Shown here in pieces: positions 50,931 to 59,995 of a stretch of 64,000 nt of DNA. Location of the stretch: contig NZ_ML133544.1 of the NCBI RefSeq assembly GCF_003985145.1, positions 18,670 to 82,669 on the forward strand. The letters are read 5' to 3'. This DNA is from Rhizobium anhuiense. Lineage in GTDB: Bacteria > Pseudomonadota > Alphaproteobacteria > Rhizobiales > Rhizobiaceae. The notes under the pieces were generated by a model, which had not been told where the DNA came from, ran no database searches, and saw nothing but the letters and a program-made list of their open reading frames with translations. The translations under genes were made by a program, and so were the position numbers. The stretch's first letter is position 1; the number at the start of each line of letters is the position of its first letter.

Positions 50931-51482
50931 AGCTTCACCCTCCCCTAACACGTTTACGCTCTCACTACGGCTTCGAGTACCAACCCCTCTCAATACGGGG
51001 GTTTAGGAAACTCTAAAGTAGGAATCGAATACCACAATTCGCGGAACGTTACAGTAGCTAATATAGGCTAAGTAGCGCACAACTACCATCGTAAGGCGGA
51101 AATAGAATGATAAATCTAAGGTAGACTTATATATTACTAGGCGGTTTGTAGAATAGTCTGCGCCGTTACACCGCATTTTGGGCGGGCCACTAAATGCATG
51201 GAAACAATCGTCGTCTCCGGCATGGGTCCGGTAACGGGTGTGGGAGGTGGCCCCACCACCAATGTCGGTCGATGCGTGAATAAGGGCGTAAGTCGTCATA
51301 AGTAGATACGCCTTTAGGTGAATAACCTTAAACGTTTTGTTTCTTTACTCAGATGAAGAAAACAATTCTCTTTGAAGTGAAGAGAAGTATTTGTCCTGTC
51401 GGTATGAAACCTTGGGTGCAATCAAGCGATTGTTGTTTCAACTGAGAATCTGGGCTTGTTCAGGAGTAGGGGTTTTGCAGGG
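50931..51482. other. AT-rich divergent intergenic region
   Basis: About 550 bases between the LuxR-type gene and the second sugar operon. It is much more AT-rich than the flanks around 51000-51170 and 51300-51450. I see no convincing gene; a 98-codon minus frame lacks a binding site. It probably contains the promoters of both neighbours and perhaps regulator sites. Confidence 0.5.
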
Positions 51483-51989
51483 ATGATTGCATCAAACGTC
51501 AAGCTGGGTGACGGCAGCATCATCCACCATCCAGATCTGGTGAATCTATACGGCTGCACGATCGGCGCAGGAACGCGCATCGGCACCTTCGTCGAGATTC
51601 AGAAGAACGTCATCGTCGGAAAAGACTGCAAGATCTCCAGCCATTCCTTCCTCTGTGAGGGCGTGACGCTGGAGGACGGCGTGTTCATAGGCCACGGGGT
51701 GATGTTTACGAACGACATGTACCCGCGCGCCGTCAATCCGGATGGCAGCCTGCAGACGGAGGCCGATTGGATCCTCATCCCGACGTTGGTCAAGCGCCAC
51801 GCATCGATTGGCAGCAACGCCACCATTCTGCCTGGCGTGACCATCGGAGAGGCTGCCCAGGTCGGCGCCGGTGCGGTTGTAACAAAGGACGTGCCTGATG
51901 GCGCCATTGTCGCGGGCGTTCCAGCCAGGGTGATCGGTCGCGTCAATGACGGGGCAGTCGACATGTATGCGTTGGGAGGAATGAAATGA
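51483..51989 (+). CDS. WbpD/WlbB-like sugar N-acetyltransferase
   Basis: A 168-residue left-handed beta-helix acyltransferase with hexapeptide repeats throughout (VKLGDG, CTIGAGTRIG, VIVGKDCKIS, ASIGSNATILPGVTIGEAAQVGAGAVV). It resembles WbpD/WlbB, which acetylates the 3-amino group of a UDP-sugar acid. ATG 51483 is preferred over TTG 51456. Its stop overlaps the next start (ATGA). The WbpD-WbpB-WbpE set here suggests a 2,3-diacetamido-type sugar, but no WbpA dehydrogenase is present in the window. Confidence 0.85.
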   Translation: MIASNVKLGDGSIIHHPDLVNLYGCTIGAGTRIGTFVEIQKNVIVGKDCKISSHSFLCEGVTLEDGVFIGHGVMFTNDMYPRAVNPDGSLQTEADWILIPTLVKRHASIGSNATILPGVTIGEAAQVGAGAVVTKDVPDGAIVAGVPARVIGRVNDGAVDMYALGGMK

Positions 51990-53023
51990 TCGGCATCGCT
52001 GTTGTCGGGTATGGGTATTGGGGTCCGAATCTGGTTCGTAACATCTCGGAAGCGGCCGGCGCGCACCTCGTTTCAGTTTGTGATCTGAATGTCGAACGGT
52101 TGGCGGCTGTTAAAAGCCGGTATCCAGCAGTAACGATCACCGACAAGTTCGAGGAAGTTCTGCGCGATCCAAAGGTGGATGCAATCGCCATCGCAACGCC
52201 GGTCTCGACCCATTTCAAGCTCGCAATGCAGGCGATGATGGCCGGAAAGCATGTCTTCGTCGAAAAGCCGATGGCATCGACGACGGAGGAAGGCGCACGG
52301 ATGGTCGAAGAAGCGGCGCGCAGACGCCTCGTGCTGGCCGTGGATCATACCTTCGTCCACACCGGCGCCGTCCGCAAGATGTGCGAACTCGTCGAAAGCG
52401 GCTTGGGCGACATGTATTATTACGACTCGGTCCGGGTCAATCTGGGGCTCTTCCAGCACGATGTCAGCGTTATCTGGGACCTCGCGGTGCATGATCTCTC
52501 TATCCTGGACCATGTTGTGCAGGAAAGGCCGGTGGCGGTTTCGGCGACGGGCATGAGCCATGTGCTCGGCGAGCCTGAGAACATCGCCTATCTGACGCTC
52601 TTCTTCGAAAGCAAGCTGATCGCCCACATCCACGTCAATTGGCTGGCGCCGGTCAAGGTGCGCCGCACCCTGATCGGCGGCAGCAACAAGATGGTCGTCT
52701 ACGACGATCTGGAGCCCAGCGAAAAGATCAAGGTTTACGACAAGGGCATCACGCTGAACCCAAATTCTCAGGCCTACGGCGAGAAGGTGCATCAGATGAT
52801 GGTCGGGTACCGCAGCGGCGACATGTGGGCGCCCAAGCTCGATATGACCGAGGCATTAAAACGCGAACTGGATCAGTTCGTCGAGTGCATCGAGCAAAAT
52901 TCGCGGCCCATTACGGATGGCCAAGCCGGGCTGCGGGTCGTTCGCATCCTTGAAGCCGCAAGCCGGTCGCTCGCCCAGCGCGGTCGTATCATCGAGCTCG
53001 AAGAGGCGAGGCGCATTGCATGA
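51986..53023 (+). CDS. Gfo/Idh/MocA-type sugar dehydrogenase (WbpB/WlbA-like)
   Basis: A 345-residue NAD-dependent dehydrogenase. The N-terminal Rossmann motif is IAVVGYGYWGPNLVRNI; the family EKP motif is in HVFVEKPMASTTEEG; the C-terminal beta domain begins near 130. It probably oxidises C3 of a UDP-sugar so that the next gene can transaminate it. Overlaps of four bases on both sides show a tight operon. Confidence 0.87.
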   Translation: MIGIAVVGYGYWGPNLVRNISEAAGAHLVSVCDLNVERLAAVKSRYPAVTITDKFEEVLRDPKVDAIAIATPVSTHFKLAMQAMMAGKHVFVEKPMASTTEEGARMVEEAARRRLVLAVDHTFVHTGAVRKMCELVESGLGDMYYYDSVRVNLGLFQHDVSVIWDLAVHDLSILDHVVQERPVAVSATGMSHVLGEPENIAYLTLFFESKLIAHIHVNWLAPVKVRRTLIGGSNKMVVYDDLEPSEKIKVYDKGITLNPNSQAYGEKVHQMMVGYRSGDMWAPKLDMTEALKRELDQFVECIEQNSRPITDGQAGLRVVRILEAASRSLAQRGRIIELEEARRIA

Positions 53024-54123
53024 TCCCGTTCCTCGATCTCAAAGCACAATATCAATCCATCAAGAGCGAAATCGACACCGCCGTGCTCGGTGTCCTGGCC
53101 TCGGGGCAATACATATTGGGCGAGGAGGTCGCCCGCCTCGAGCAGGAATTCGCGGACTATTGCAACGTCAAACATGCGATAGCCGTCAACACTGGGACGA
53201 GTGCCCTGCATCTGTCGCTTCTCGCGGCAGGCGTCGGCCCCGGCGATGAAGTCATCACCGTGCCATTTACCTTCGTCGCGACCGTATCGGCGATCTGCTA
53301 CGCAGGTGCACGACCGGTATTCGTCGATGTCGAGCCCGTGACGCTGACGATGGATCCGGCGCAACTCGAGGCTAAGATTACGGCCCGAACCAAGGCCATT
53401 ATTCCCGTCCATCTCTACGGTCAGATGGCCGATATGGACGCGATCAAAGCGATTGCCGACCACTACCGGATCCCGGTCATCGAGGACGCCTGCCAGGCGC
53501 ACGGAGCGCAATACAAAGGCGCGCGCGCCGGCAGTATCGGCACATCCGGCTGCTTCAGCTTCTATCCCGGCAAAAATCTCGGCGCCTGCGGCGAGGGGGG
53601 TATCGTCGTCACCAACAGCGACGATCAGGCCAAGACGATGCGGATGCTGCGCGACTGGGGTCAGGAGCAGCGCTATCACCATCTGCTGAAGGGCTTCAAC
53701 TACCGCATGGATGCCATTCAAGGTGCGATCCTGCGCATCAAGCTCCGGCATCTCGAAGCCTGGACCGAAGCGCGGCGCGCCCATGGACGCCGCTACTCGT
53801 TGCTGCTTGGCGGTTCGGCGAATTTGAGGACTCCTGTCGAAATCTCCGACCGGCGCCACGTCTATCACGTCTATGCTATCAGAAGCCGCGATCGTGACCA
53901 GCTTCAGCGCGTATTGAGCGCGGAGGGCATTCAGTCCGGGCTGCACTATCCGATCCCAGTGCATCTGCAGAAGGCCCATGCCGACCTTGGTTACAAGGCC
54001 GGCGATTTCCCAAACTCGGAAGCCGCCGCACGGGAGGTCCTCTCGCTGCCGATCTATCCGGAGATGCCGGCGTGGCACGTCGACCAGGTGGCCGCCGCGC
54101 TGGAGAACGCCTATGTCAGTTGA
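53020..54123 (+). CDS. DegT/DnrJ/EryC1 aminotransferase (WbpE/WlbC-like)
   Basis: A 367-residue PLP-dependent nucleotide-sugar aminotransferase. The cofactor lysine lies in CFSFYPGKNLGACGEGG, with the PLP Asp in VIEDACQAHGA and substrate motifs VNTGTSALHLSL and GFNYRMDAIQGAIL. It probably aminates the 3-keto sugar made by the preceding dehydrogenase. Its end overlaps the next start by 11 bases. Confidence 0.9.
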   Translation: MIPFLDLKAQYQSIKSEIDTAVLGVLASGQYILGEEVARLEQEFADYCNVKHAIAVNTGTSALHLSLLAAGVGPGDEVITVPFTFVATVSAICYAGARPVFVDVEPVTLTMDPAQLEAKITARTKAIIPVHLYGQMADMDAIKAIADHYRIPVIEDACQAHGAQYKGARAGSIGTSGCFSFYPGKNLGACGEGGIVVTNSDDQAKTMRMLRDWGQEQRYHHLLKGFNYRMDAIQGAILRIKLRHLEAWTEARRAHGRRYSLLLGGSANLRTPVEISDRRHVYHVYAIRSRDRDQLQRVLSAEGIQSGLHYPIPVHLQKAHADLGYKAGDFPNSEAAAREVLSLPIYPEMPAWHVDQVAAALENAYVS

Positions 54124-54832
54124 TCGTGCGGGCGAGGCCCGGATCGTGCAGGCGGTCCACGGCCGTCATGAAAGGCCGGCGGACCCTGCCTATCAGGCCG
54201 GGCTGGCCGAAGAACTGAGGCAGTCATACGGGCGCGCCGGCCTGATTGAGCTCTACGGTCGTTTCGCGGCCGGTGACGGTGTCATCGATACTCTGATGCG
54301 AAAAGCCATCTGGCAAGCCATCGCGCGGAGCTGTGGCACAGGATTGCAAGTTGCAGGCGGTGCCGGTTTCAAACATCCCGAGACGTTCGACATCGGCAAT
54401 GGGGTGTTCATCGGGGCTCAGGCCTATATCCAGGGTCGTTTCGACGGCCGGTGCAAGATCGGCGATAATGTCTGGATCGGGCCGATGGCCTATTTCGACG
54501 CTCGCGATCTCGTGATCGAGGATTCTGTCGGGTGGGGACCTGGCGCCAAGGTGCTTGGCTCGACCCACACGGCACTGCCCTTGGATGTGCCGATCATTCG
54601 CACGGATCTTGAAATCAAGCCGGTACGCATCTGCGCAGAGGCCGATATCGGAACGAACGCGACCATTCTTCCCGGCGTGACCATCGGGAAGGGGGCGATC
54701 ATTGGAGCGGGGGCAGTTGTCGTTTCCGACGTCGAACCGTTCTCGGTCGCCGCAGGTGTACCTGCGAAATTCATACGTTGGCGTTCGGATAATGATCCGA
54801 TGACGAACATGTCGCGTGAGGGAAGATCATGA
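54113..54832 (+). CDS. second left-handed beta-helix acyltransferase
   Basis: A 239-residue acyltransferase. Residues about 85-225 are hexapeptide repeats (GNGVFIGAQAYIQGRF, CKIGDNVWIGP, ADIGTNATILPGVTIGKGAIIGAGAVV). The N-terminal 80 residues are helical and differ from the first acyltransferase. Start ATG 54113 lies inside the aminotransferase 3' end; the longer frame is rejected. It may acetylate a sugar hydroxyl or amino group. Its stop overlaps the epimerase start. Confidence 0.85.
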   Translation: MSVDRAGEARIVQAVHGRHERPADPAYQAGLAEELRQSYGRAGLIELYGRFAAGDGVIDTLMRKAIWQAIARSCGTGLQVAGGAGFKHPETFDIGNGVFIGAQAYIQGRFDGRCKIGDNVWIGPMAYFDARDLVIEDSVGWGPGAKVLGSTHTALPLDVPIIRTDLEIKPVRICAEADIGTNATILPGVTIGKGAIIGAGAVVVSDVEPFSVAAGVPAKFIRWRSDNDPMTNMSREGRS

Positions 54833-55800
54833 GAGACAAACGGGTGCTCATTACCGGCGGGGCCGGTCTGATCGGCTCGCATATTGCCGATCTTGTCGCA
54901 TTGGAAAAACCTCGCGAGATCATCGTCCTCGACAATTTCGTGCGCGGGCGCCGGGACAATCTCAGCTCGGCGATAACAAGCGCGCCTGTTAAGATCATCG
55001 ACGGGGATATCCGCGACAGAGCGCTTCTGGCAAAAGTCTTCGAAGGCGTCGACATCGTCTTTCATCAGGCCGCCATCCGCATCACGCAATGCGCCGAAGA
55101 GCCTCGACTGGCTTTCGATGTCCTTGCGGAGGGGACGTTCAACGTTCTCGAAACCGCCGTCAAGGCGGGCGTATCGAAAGTAGTTGCTGCCTCTTCCGCC
55201 TCCGTTCTGGGGCTTGCCGAGAGTTTTCCAACGACCGAAGAGCACCATCCGTACAATAACCGGACGATCTACGGCGCGGCGAAAACATTCAACGAGGGGC
55301 TGCTGCGTAGTTTTGCGGAGATGTACGGCCTGCGCTATGTCGCGCTCCGTTATTTCAACGTCTATGGGCCGCGCATGGACGTTTACGGCGCCTATACGGA
55401 AGTTCTGATCCGTTGGATGGAACGCCTGGTGGCCGGGATGCCGCCCCTCATCTATGGGGATGGTAGCCAGACGATGGACTTCGTCGATGCACGCGACATC
55501 GCCCGGGCAAACATTCTGGCCGCGAAAAGCGATGTCACGGACGAAGTGTTCAACGTCGCGAGCGGCAAGGAAATAAGTCTACTGGAACTCGCGAAGATGC
55601 TGAGCGACATCATGGGTTCCTCGCTCGAACCGCAGCACAAAGAGGCCCGCACGGTCAACGGCGTGACCCGTCGCCTTGCCGATATCAGCAAGGCCGAACG
55701 GCTCCTCGGCTTCAAGGCGGAGATCTCCATGGAGCAAGGGCTTCGCGATCTCGTTGCCTGGTGGCAAAAGCAGACAAGCGCAGGAGGGCAGGCTGCATGA
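54829..55800 (+). CDS. NAD-dependent nucleotide-sugar epimerase
   Basis: A 323-residue extended SDR of the UDP-glucose/UDP-GlcNAc 4-epimerase type. Motifs are VLITGGAGLIGSHIADLV, FHQAAIRITQC, ASSASVLG and the catalytic NNRTIYGAAKTFNEG (YxxxK). It probably interconverts sugars for the same repeat unit. ATGA overlaps link it to both neighbours. Exact substrate cannot be set from sequence. Confidence 0.88.
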   Translation: MRDKRVLITGGAGLIGSHIADLVALEKPREIIVLDNFVRGRRDNLSSAITSAPVKIIDGDIRDRALLAKVFEGVDIVFHQAAIRITQCAEEPRLAFDVLAEGTFNVLETAVKAGVSKVVAASSASVLGLAESFPTTEEHHPYNNRTIYGAAKTFNEGLLRSFAEMYGLRYVALRYFNVYGPRMDVYGAYTEVLIRWMERLVAGMPPLIYGDGSQTMDFVDARDIARANILAAKSDVTDEVFNVASGKEISLLELAKMLSDIMGSSLEPQHKEARTVNGVTRRLADISKAERLLGFKAEISMEQGLRDLVAWWQKQTSAGGQAA

Positions 55801-57014
55801 GCTCATCTCAATCCATAATTCCGGTTGCCAAACCCGTCCTCGGGGAAGAAGAGGCTGAGGCTGCGCGCCGCGTTATTCTGTCGGGATGGGTGACGCAGGG
55901 GCCGGAAGTCGCGGCTTTCGAGCGTGAATTCGCTGCCTTTGTGGGCGCCGCGCATGCTTGCGCCATGTCCAATTGCACGACCGCGTTGCATCTGGCCCTG
56001 AAGGCTGTTGGCATATCCACCGGCGATGAAGTCGTCACAGTCAGCCATTCGTTCATCGCAACGGCGAACGCGATTCGATACTGTGATGCAGTGCCGGTCT
56101 TCGTCGACATCGAAGCGGATGGTTACAACATCGACCCCAGCCTGATCGAAACAGCAATCACGCCTCGCACCAGGGCAATTCTCTGCGTGCATCAGCTCGG
56201 CATGCCTTGCGATCTCCGCGCCATCGTGGAGATCGGCAAGCGCCACTCGATACCGGTTATCGAAGATGCAGCCTGTGCGTCCGGAAGCGAAATCCTGTGG
56301 GACGGTCGTTGGGAAAAGATCGGCAAAGCGCATGGCGACATTGCCTGCTTCTCCTTCCACCCCAGGAAGGTCGTCACGACAGGCGATGGCGGCATGTTGA
56401 CGACGGCCAATCCCGAATATGACCGGAAGTTCCGGCTCTGGCGCCAGCATGGCATGAGCGTCACCGATGCCGTTCGTCACGGCTCCAAACAAGTCATCTT
56501 CGAAGACTATGATGAGTTGGGCTACAACTACCGGATGACCGATCTTCAGGCGGCCGTCGGACGCGAGCAATTGCGGCGCCTGCCGGAATTGGTTGCCCAG
56601 CGCAGGCTGCTTGCCGAGCAATATTGCGAGCGTCTGTCGACGATTGTCGGGCTTTCGCTGCCGGCCGAGCCGCGCTGGGCTCGCAGCAATTGGCAGAGCT
56701 TCTGTGTGAGGTTGCCCGATACGGTCGACCAGCGGGCCGTCATGCAGACCCTGCTCGATCAGGGTATCTCGACTCGGCGTGGTGTGATGAACATTCATCT
56801 GGAGGGAGCCTATTCCGGTGAGACCTCCCACCGCGTTGCCACGAGCCTGACGCGAAGCGTATCTGCGCAGCAGCAAACGATAATCCTGCCGCTTTATGCC
56901 CAGATGACCGTGTCTGACATGGACCGGGTCGTCGAAGCCTTGCGCGCAGCCCTTGCGGAAGCGACCGTCGGAGCCGCCAGCGTGCAACGTGCCATGGATG
57001 TCGCTGTCGCCTGA
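55797..57014 (+). CDS. second DegT/DnrJ/EryC1 aminotransferase
   Basis: A 405-residue PLP aminotransferase, clearly different from the first. The cofactor lysine lies in CFSFHPRKVVTTGDGG, with MSNCTTALHLALKAVG and ELGYNYRMTDLQAAVG. The long insert near DGRWEKIG is like perosamine/UDP-4-amino-sugar synthases. ATG 55797 overlaps the epimerase stop. It is the last gene of the operon and ends 26 bases before a long hairpin. Two aminotransferases suggest two different amino sugars or a diamino sugar. Confidence 0.88.
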   Translation: MSSSQSIIPVAKPVLGEEEAEAARRVILSGWVTQGPEVAAFEREFAAFVGAAHACAMSNCTTALHLALKAVGISTGDEVVTVSHSFIATANAIRYCDAVPVFVDIEADGYNIDPSLIETAITPRTRAILCVHQLGMPCDLRAIVEIGKRHSIPVIEDAACASGSEILWDGRWEKIGKAHGDIACFSFHPRKVVTTGDGGMLTTANPEYDRKFRLWRQHGMSVTDAVRHGSKQVIFEDYDELGYNYRMTDLQAAVGREQLRRLPELVAQRRLLAEQYCERLSTIVGLSLPAEPRWARSNWQSFCVRLPDTVDQRAVMQTLLDQGISTRRGVMNIHLEGAYSGETSHRVATSLTRSVSAQQQTIILPLYAQMTVSDMDRVVEALRAALAEATVGAASVQRAMDVAVA

Positions 57015-57040
57015 ACCCGCATTTGCCTGAGGTAAAAACA

Positions 57041-57100
57041 ATCTGCATAACGAAACAATGCGCGTATCTCCGGATACGCGCATTGTTTCGTTATGCAGAT
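57041..57100. terminator. 28-bp perfect hairpin between convergent genes
   Basis: Arms 57041-57068 and 57073-57100 are perfectly complementary, with loop TCCG closed by C-G, a UNCG-type tetraloop on the plus transcript. The right arm contains the last codons and TAA (57091-57093) of the convergent wzx gene. There is no strong T-run. It probably blocks read-through and protects 3' ends of both transcripts. Confidence 0.8.
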
Positions 57101-58599
57101 TTCGTGATCCATCCGCGGATGGTTGCGGGCACGGACTCCGGCGGAAGCAGGTCGATCAGCATGCGCAGCGAGTAGAGCCCGCAGAGAGCGACGGCGACGA
57201 AGCCAATCGCCGTCGCCGGCCATAGCGGCAAAATCGAGAACATCAGGAATACCAGTCCCGATGCGGGCAAGAAAAGCAGCCCGTGTCTGCGATTGGCGGC
57301 GGACCAGCGAAAACCGGTCAGCTTCCGCACGATCACATAGATCAGCATGCTGTGCCAGACATAGAGGCCGAAAAACGCCATACCGGCTCCCTGCGTGCCG
57401 AGCAGCGATACGAAGAGCCAGGCAAGCCCCACATGCACGACCGCCGCCGCAACCTCCGTCCAGAAGAAAATCGCCTGGGTACGCTTTGCCACGACGATGA
57501 AACCCATCGGCCAGGAAATAATCCGCAGCATCATTCCAAGGCAGATCCAGCGCAGAAGATCGACTGCCCCCTGAAATTCCGCCGAATAGAACAGGCTCAT
57601 CATGAGCGGCGCAAGCGTCAGGGTGGCGAGCAGGCCGGGGCCAGCGAGCAGCATGCTGATTTCCGCCTGTTCATTGACCAGCCGATTGCATTCGGCATTG
57701 TTGTCGGCCGCCGCGGTCAGGCGCGGATAAAAATCCGTTCCCATCGCCTGCAGGATGAAGCCGGCATAGAGACCGCCAAGGCCCCAGGCCGCCTGGTACA
57801 ATCCAGCCGCCATGACACCGCCCTCCTTCAGCACGATGAGGCGGATGGCATAAGCCGCGCCGAAGGTCAGAAGCCCGCTTGCCATGAAGACGAAGCCGAG
57901 CCTGAGCAGTGCCGACACTTCCCGACCGAACTGGCGCGTGGGCATTGGCGAGGGATGAGGGCAGATCCGCCGGCTGTACCACCAGGTCGGAAGGATCGAG
58001 GCAGCCGCAATGACCACGAGGGACGGTGCGATCGCCTGCAGGCCGAACAGATAGATCAGCGGGATGCTGACAGCTGTGCCGATAAGCCCGGCAAGCACGT
58101 TGATACGGGCAAGATCGGCAATGCCGCGCAGGCCCTGGATCAATGCAGTCTGCCCTGCGGAGACCAGTCGAAAGAAGATTGCCAGCGACAGCAATGCAAT
58201 GCCACCGGCATGCTGGTAGCCGCCGAAAGTGAAATTTGAAACCGGGAATGCCAATGCGGCGAGAAGGAGCGCACCAAACAATCCGAGCACCATCGATATG
58301 CGTCTCAGCACTGTTGCTGATCGTGCGATCATTTCTGCGTCATCGGTGCCCGCAGCTTCGGCAATCTGGCGCACGCCGCTGCTGCCCACGCCAAGCCCGG
58401 CAATCGCCTGCGCGATATCGAGGATCGATCCATAGAGGCCCATCAGTCCCACGCCTTCCGGCCCGAGCAGAACAGCCATGGCTTTGTTTCTGATAATGCT
58501 GAGTGCGACATTGACGAGCGAAGAGCCGCCCATCAGCATCGTCGATTTGAGGATCTGGGTGTAGGTCTGGCTGCTGGGTGGGGTCATGCGCAAAGTCAT
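57091..58599 (-). CDS. wzx: Wzx-type polysaccharide flippase
   Basis: A 502-residue inner-membrane protein of the MOP/MATE-like polysaccharide exporter superfamily, with about 12-14 hydrophobic helices. The opening SSLVNVALSIIRNKAMAVLLGPEGVGLMGLYGSILD is typical of WzxE-type lipid-linked oligosaccharide flippases. It would move finished repeat units to the periplasmic face for Wzy. Its stop codon is within the long hairpin. ATG 58599 is the best start; a second Met at residue 5 is possible. Confidence 0.9.
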   Translation of the reverse strand: MTLRMTPPSSQTYTQILKSTMLMGGSSLVNVALSIIRNKAMAVLLGPEGVGLMGLYGSILDIAQAIAGLGVGSSGVRQIAEAAGTDDAEMIARSATVLRRISMVLGLFGALLLAALAFPVSNFTFGGYQHAGGIALLSLAIFFRLVSAGQTALIQGLRGIADLARINVLAGLIGTAVSIPLIYLFGLQAIAPSLVVIAAASILPTWWYSRRICPHPSPMPTRQFGREVSALLRLGFVFMASGLLTFGAAYAIRLIVLKEGGVMAAGLYQAAWGLGGLYAGFILQAMGTDFYPRLTAAADNNAECNRLVNEQAEISMLLAGPGLLATLTLAPLMMSLFYSAEFQGAVDLLRWICLGMMLRIISWPMGFIVVAKRTQAIFFWTEVAAAVVHVGLAWLFVSLLGTQGAGMAFFGLYVWHSMLIYVIVRKLTGFRWSAANRRHGLLFLPASGLVFLMFSILPLWPATAIGFVAVALCGLYSLRMLIDLLPPESVPATIRGWITKSA

Positions 58600-58678
58600 C
58601 GGATGCCCATGCCCGTTATCCGGTGCCGGCGTTCAATCGCCCGCCGCAGGGCCGATTGCGGCACATGCCTTTCGCGGA

Positions 58679-59995
58679 TCACCGGCTTACCTGACTGATA
58701 TTAGCCTCTGTCTGAACAGGCAGCGCAGCGGCGTCTTCGGACGGCGCATCCGTGATACGGGGCTTGGTTACCCTGACCACGTCGCCCGGCGCCAATTCCG
58801 TCGTTTCGGATGCCTGGAATTGATTGACTTGTCCCTTGTCCCGCCGGCTCACGATGAAGGTCAGCGGGAGTTCCTCATCGCGGTTATTCACGTTGATGCC
58901 GGTCGACAGCTCTCCGAGAAGCAGTTGTTGCGTGGTGTCGCGCTTCAATTTGAGCTGATCGAGAGTGGCCTTTTCCGCCTGCACTTCGGAAGCGACCTCG
59001 CTCCGACGAGTGTCGGAAAGTCCCTCGAGATTGCGCGTCGTCTCGTTGATCGCCTGGCGGCCCCGCATGATGGCGGTGACCAGATCGAGCCGGTCGGAGC
59101 GATAGTTGGTGAGCAATCGTTCCAGATCCATCTGTCGTGAGGTGATCGTGAGGCCCTTCTGGACAAGCGTCTTCACGCTCGTCAGTTGCTCCTCGACCGA
59201 CTGGATATTGTCATCCGAGCCTTTCAGCTTTTCTTCCAATGTATCGATTTCCGCATTCAAGAGATTGCGCAATTCGACGAGGGCCACCGACTGCTTGGCG
59301 AGCGCGTTTGCACGGGCCTGAAAAATGACCTGCTCCTCCTGATGGATACTCTCGGCATATTGCCGATCGGCAGCGGGCGGCGGATCGAAGACGATCTCTT
59401 TCGCGCCGGCCATCTCCGCTTGCAGCCGCGCGAGCTTTGCCGAACTGCGTAGCAGCGAATGGTCGATTTCTCGTAGCTCGCCGGCAAGCTTGATCGTCTC
59501 CGTTTGCTGCTGTGCCGCAGCCCGCAACGGGCCGCCGCTCATGGCCAGGGATTGCAGGACGCTGAGGCCGGAGTGAAACTTGTATTCTCCCGGCGCCATC
59601 ACGTCTCCGACGACGTAAATGGCCGGATAGTCGAGAACGTCGATGGTCACCGCAGGTGTCTGGGCCAAACCCATCTTTGCCTGAAGGCGCTTGCCAATCT
59701 CGCTGGTCAGGCTGGCACTGTCCAGATTTCCAACCGGCAGCGACCCTAGAAAGGGCAGGGAGACTTCACCTGCATCCGAAACCGTATATTCGCCGCCAAT
59801 CGCATCCCATCGCTCAAACTGGCCCTTGGACGGCATCCATTGGACGACCGTCAGGCGGATTTTCGTTTGTGGAGCCAAAGGGGCGCTATCGGCGAGAGCC
59901 GGTGACGCAGCTCCGGCAAGAAAGACGAGTGCACTGATGACAGACGTTGCTCGAAAGAACAGGTGAGGGACGCGGTGCGATAGATTCATGTACAT
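58679..59995 (-). CDS. ExoF/Wza-like polysaccharide export protein
   Basis: A 438-residue periplasmic or outer-membrane-associated export protein of the Poly_export/SLBB family. A signal peptide spans about 1-35 (ISALVFLAGAASPALA). The Poly_export domain (about 65-130: GEYTVSDAGEVSLPFLGSLPVG) and SLBB region (about 135-190: YVVGDVMAPGEYKFHSGLSVLQSL) are followed by a long coiled coil (about 190-390), as in rhizobial ExoF rather than classical Wza. It is upstream of wzx on the same strand (79 bases). It should form the exit path with the ExoP-like protein. Confidence 0.88.
   Translation of the reverse strand: MYMNLSHRVPHLFFRATSVISALVFLAGAASPALADSAPLAPQTKIRLTVVQWMPSKGQFERWDAIGGEYTVSDAGEVSLPFLGSLPVGNLDSASLTSEIGKRLQAKMGLAQTPAVTIDVLDYPAIYVVGDVMAPGEYKFHSGLSVLQSLAMSGGPLRAAAQQQTETIKLAGELREIDHSLLRSSAKLARLQAEMAGAKEIVFDPPPAADRQYAESIHQEEQVIFQARANALAKQSVALVELRNLLNAEIDTLEEKLKGSDDNIQSVEEQLTSVKTLVQKGLTITSRQMDLERLLTNYRSDRLDLVTAIMRGRQAINETTRNLEGLSDTRRSEVASEVQAEKATLDQLKLKRDTTQQLLLGELSTGINVNNRDEELPLTFIVSRRDKGQVNQFQASETTELAPGDVVRVTKPRITDAPSEDAAALPVQTEANISQVSR

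Noticed and set aside
51003..51299. 98-codon minus frame in the AT-rich gap
   Set aside because: No binding site, odd composition, and it lies where promoters are expected.
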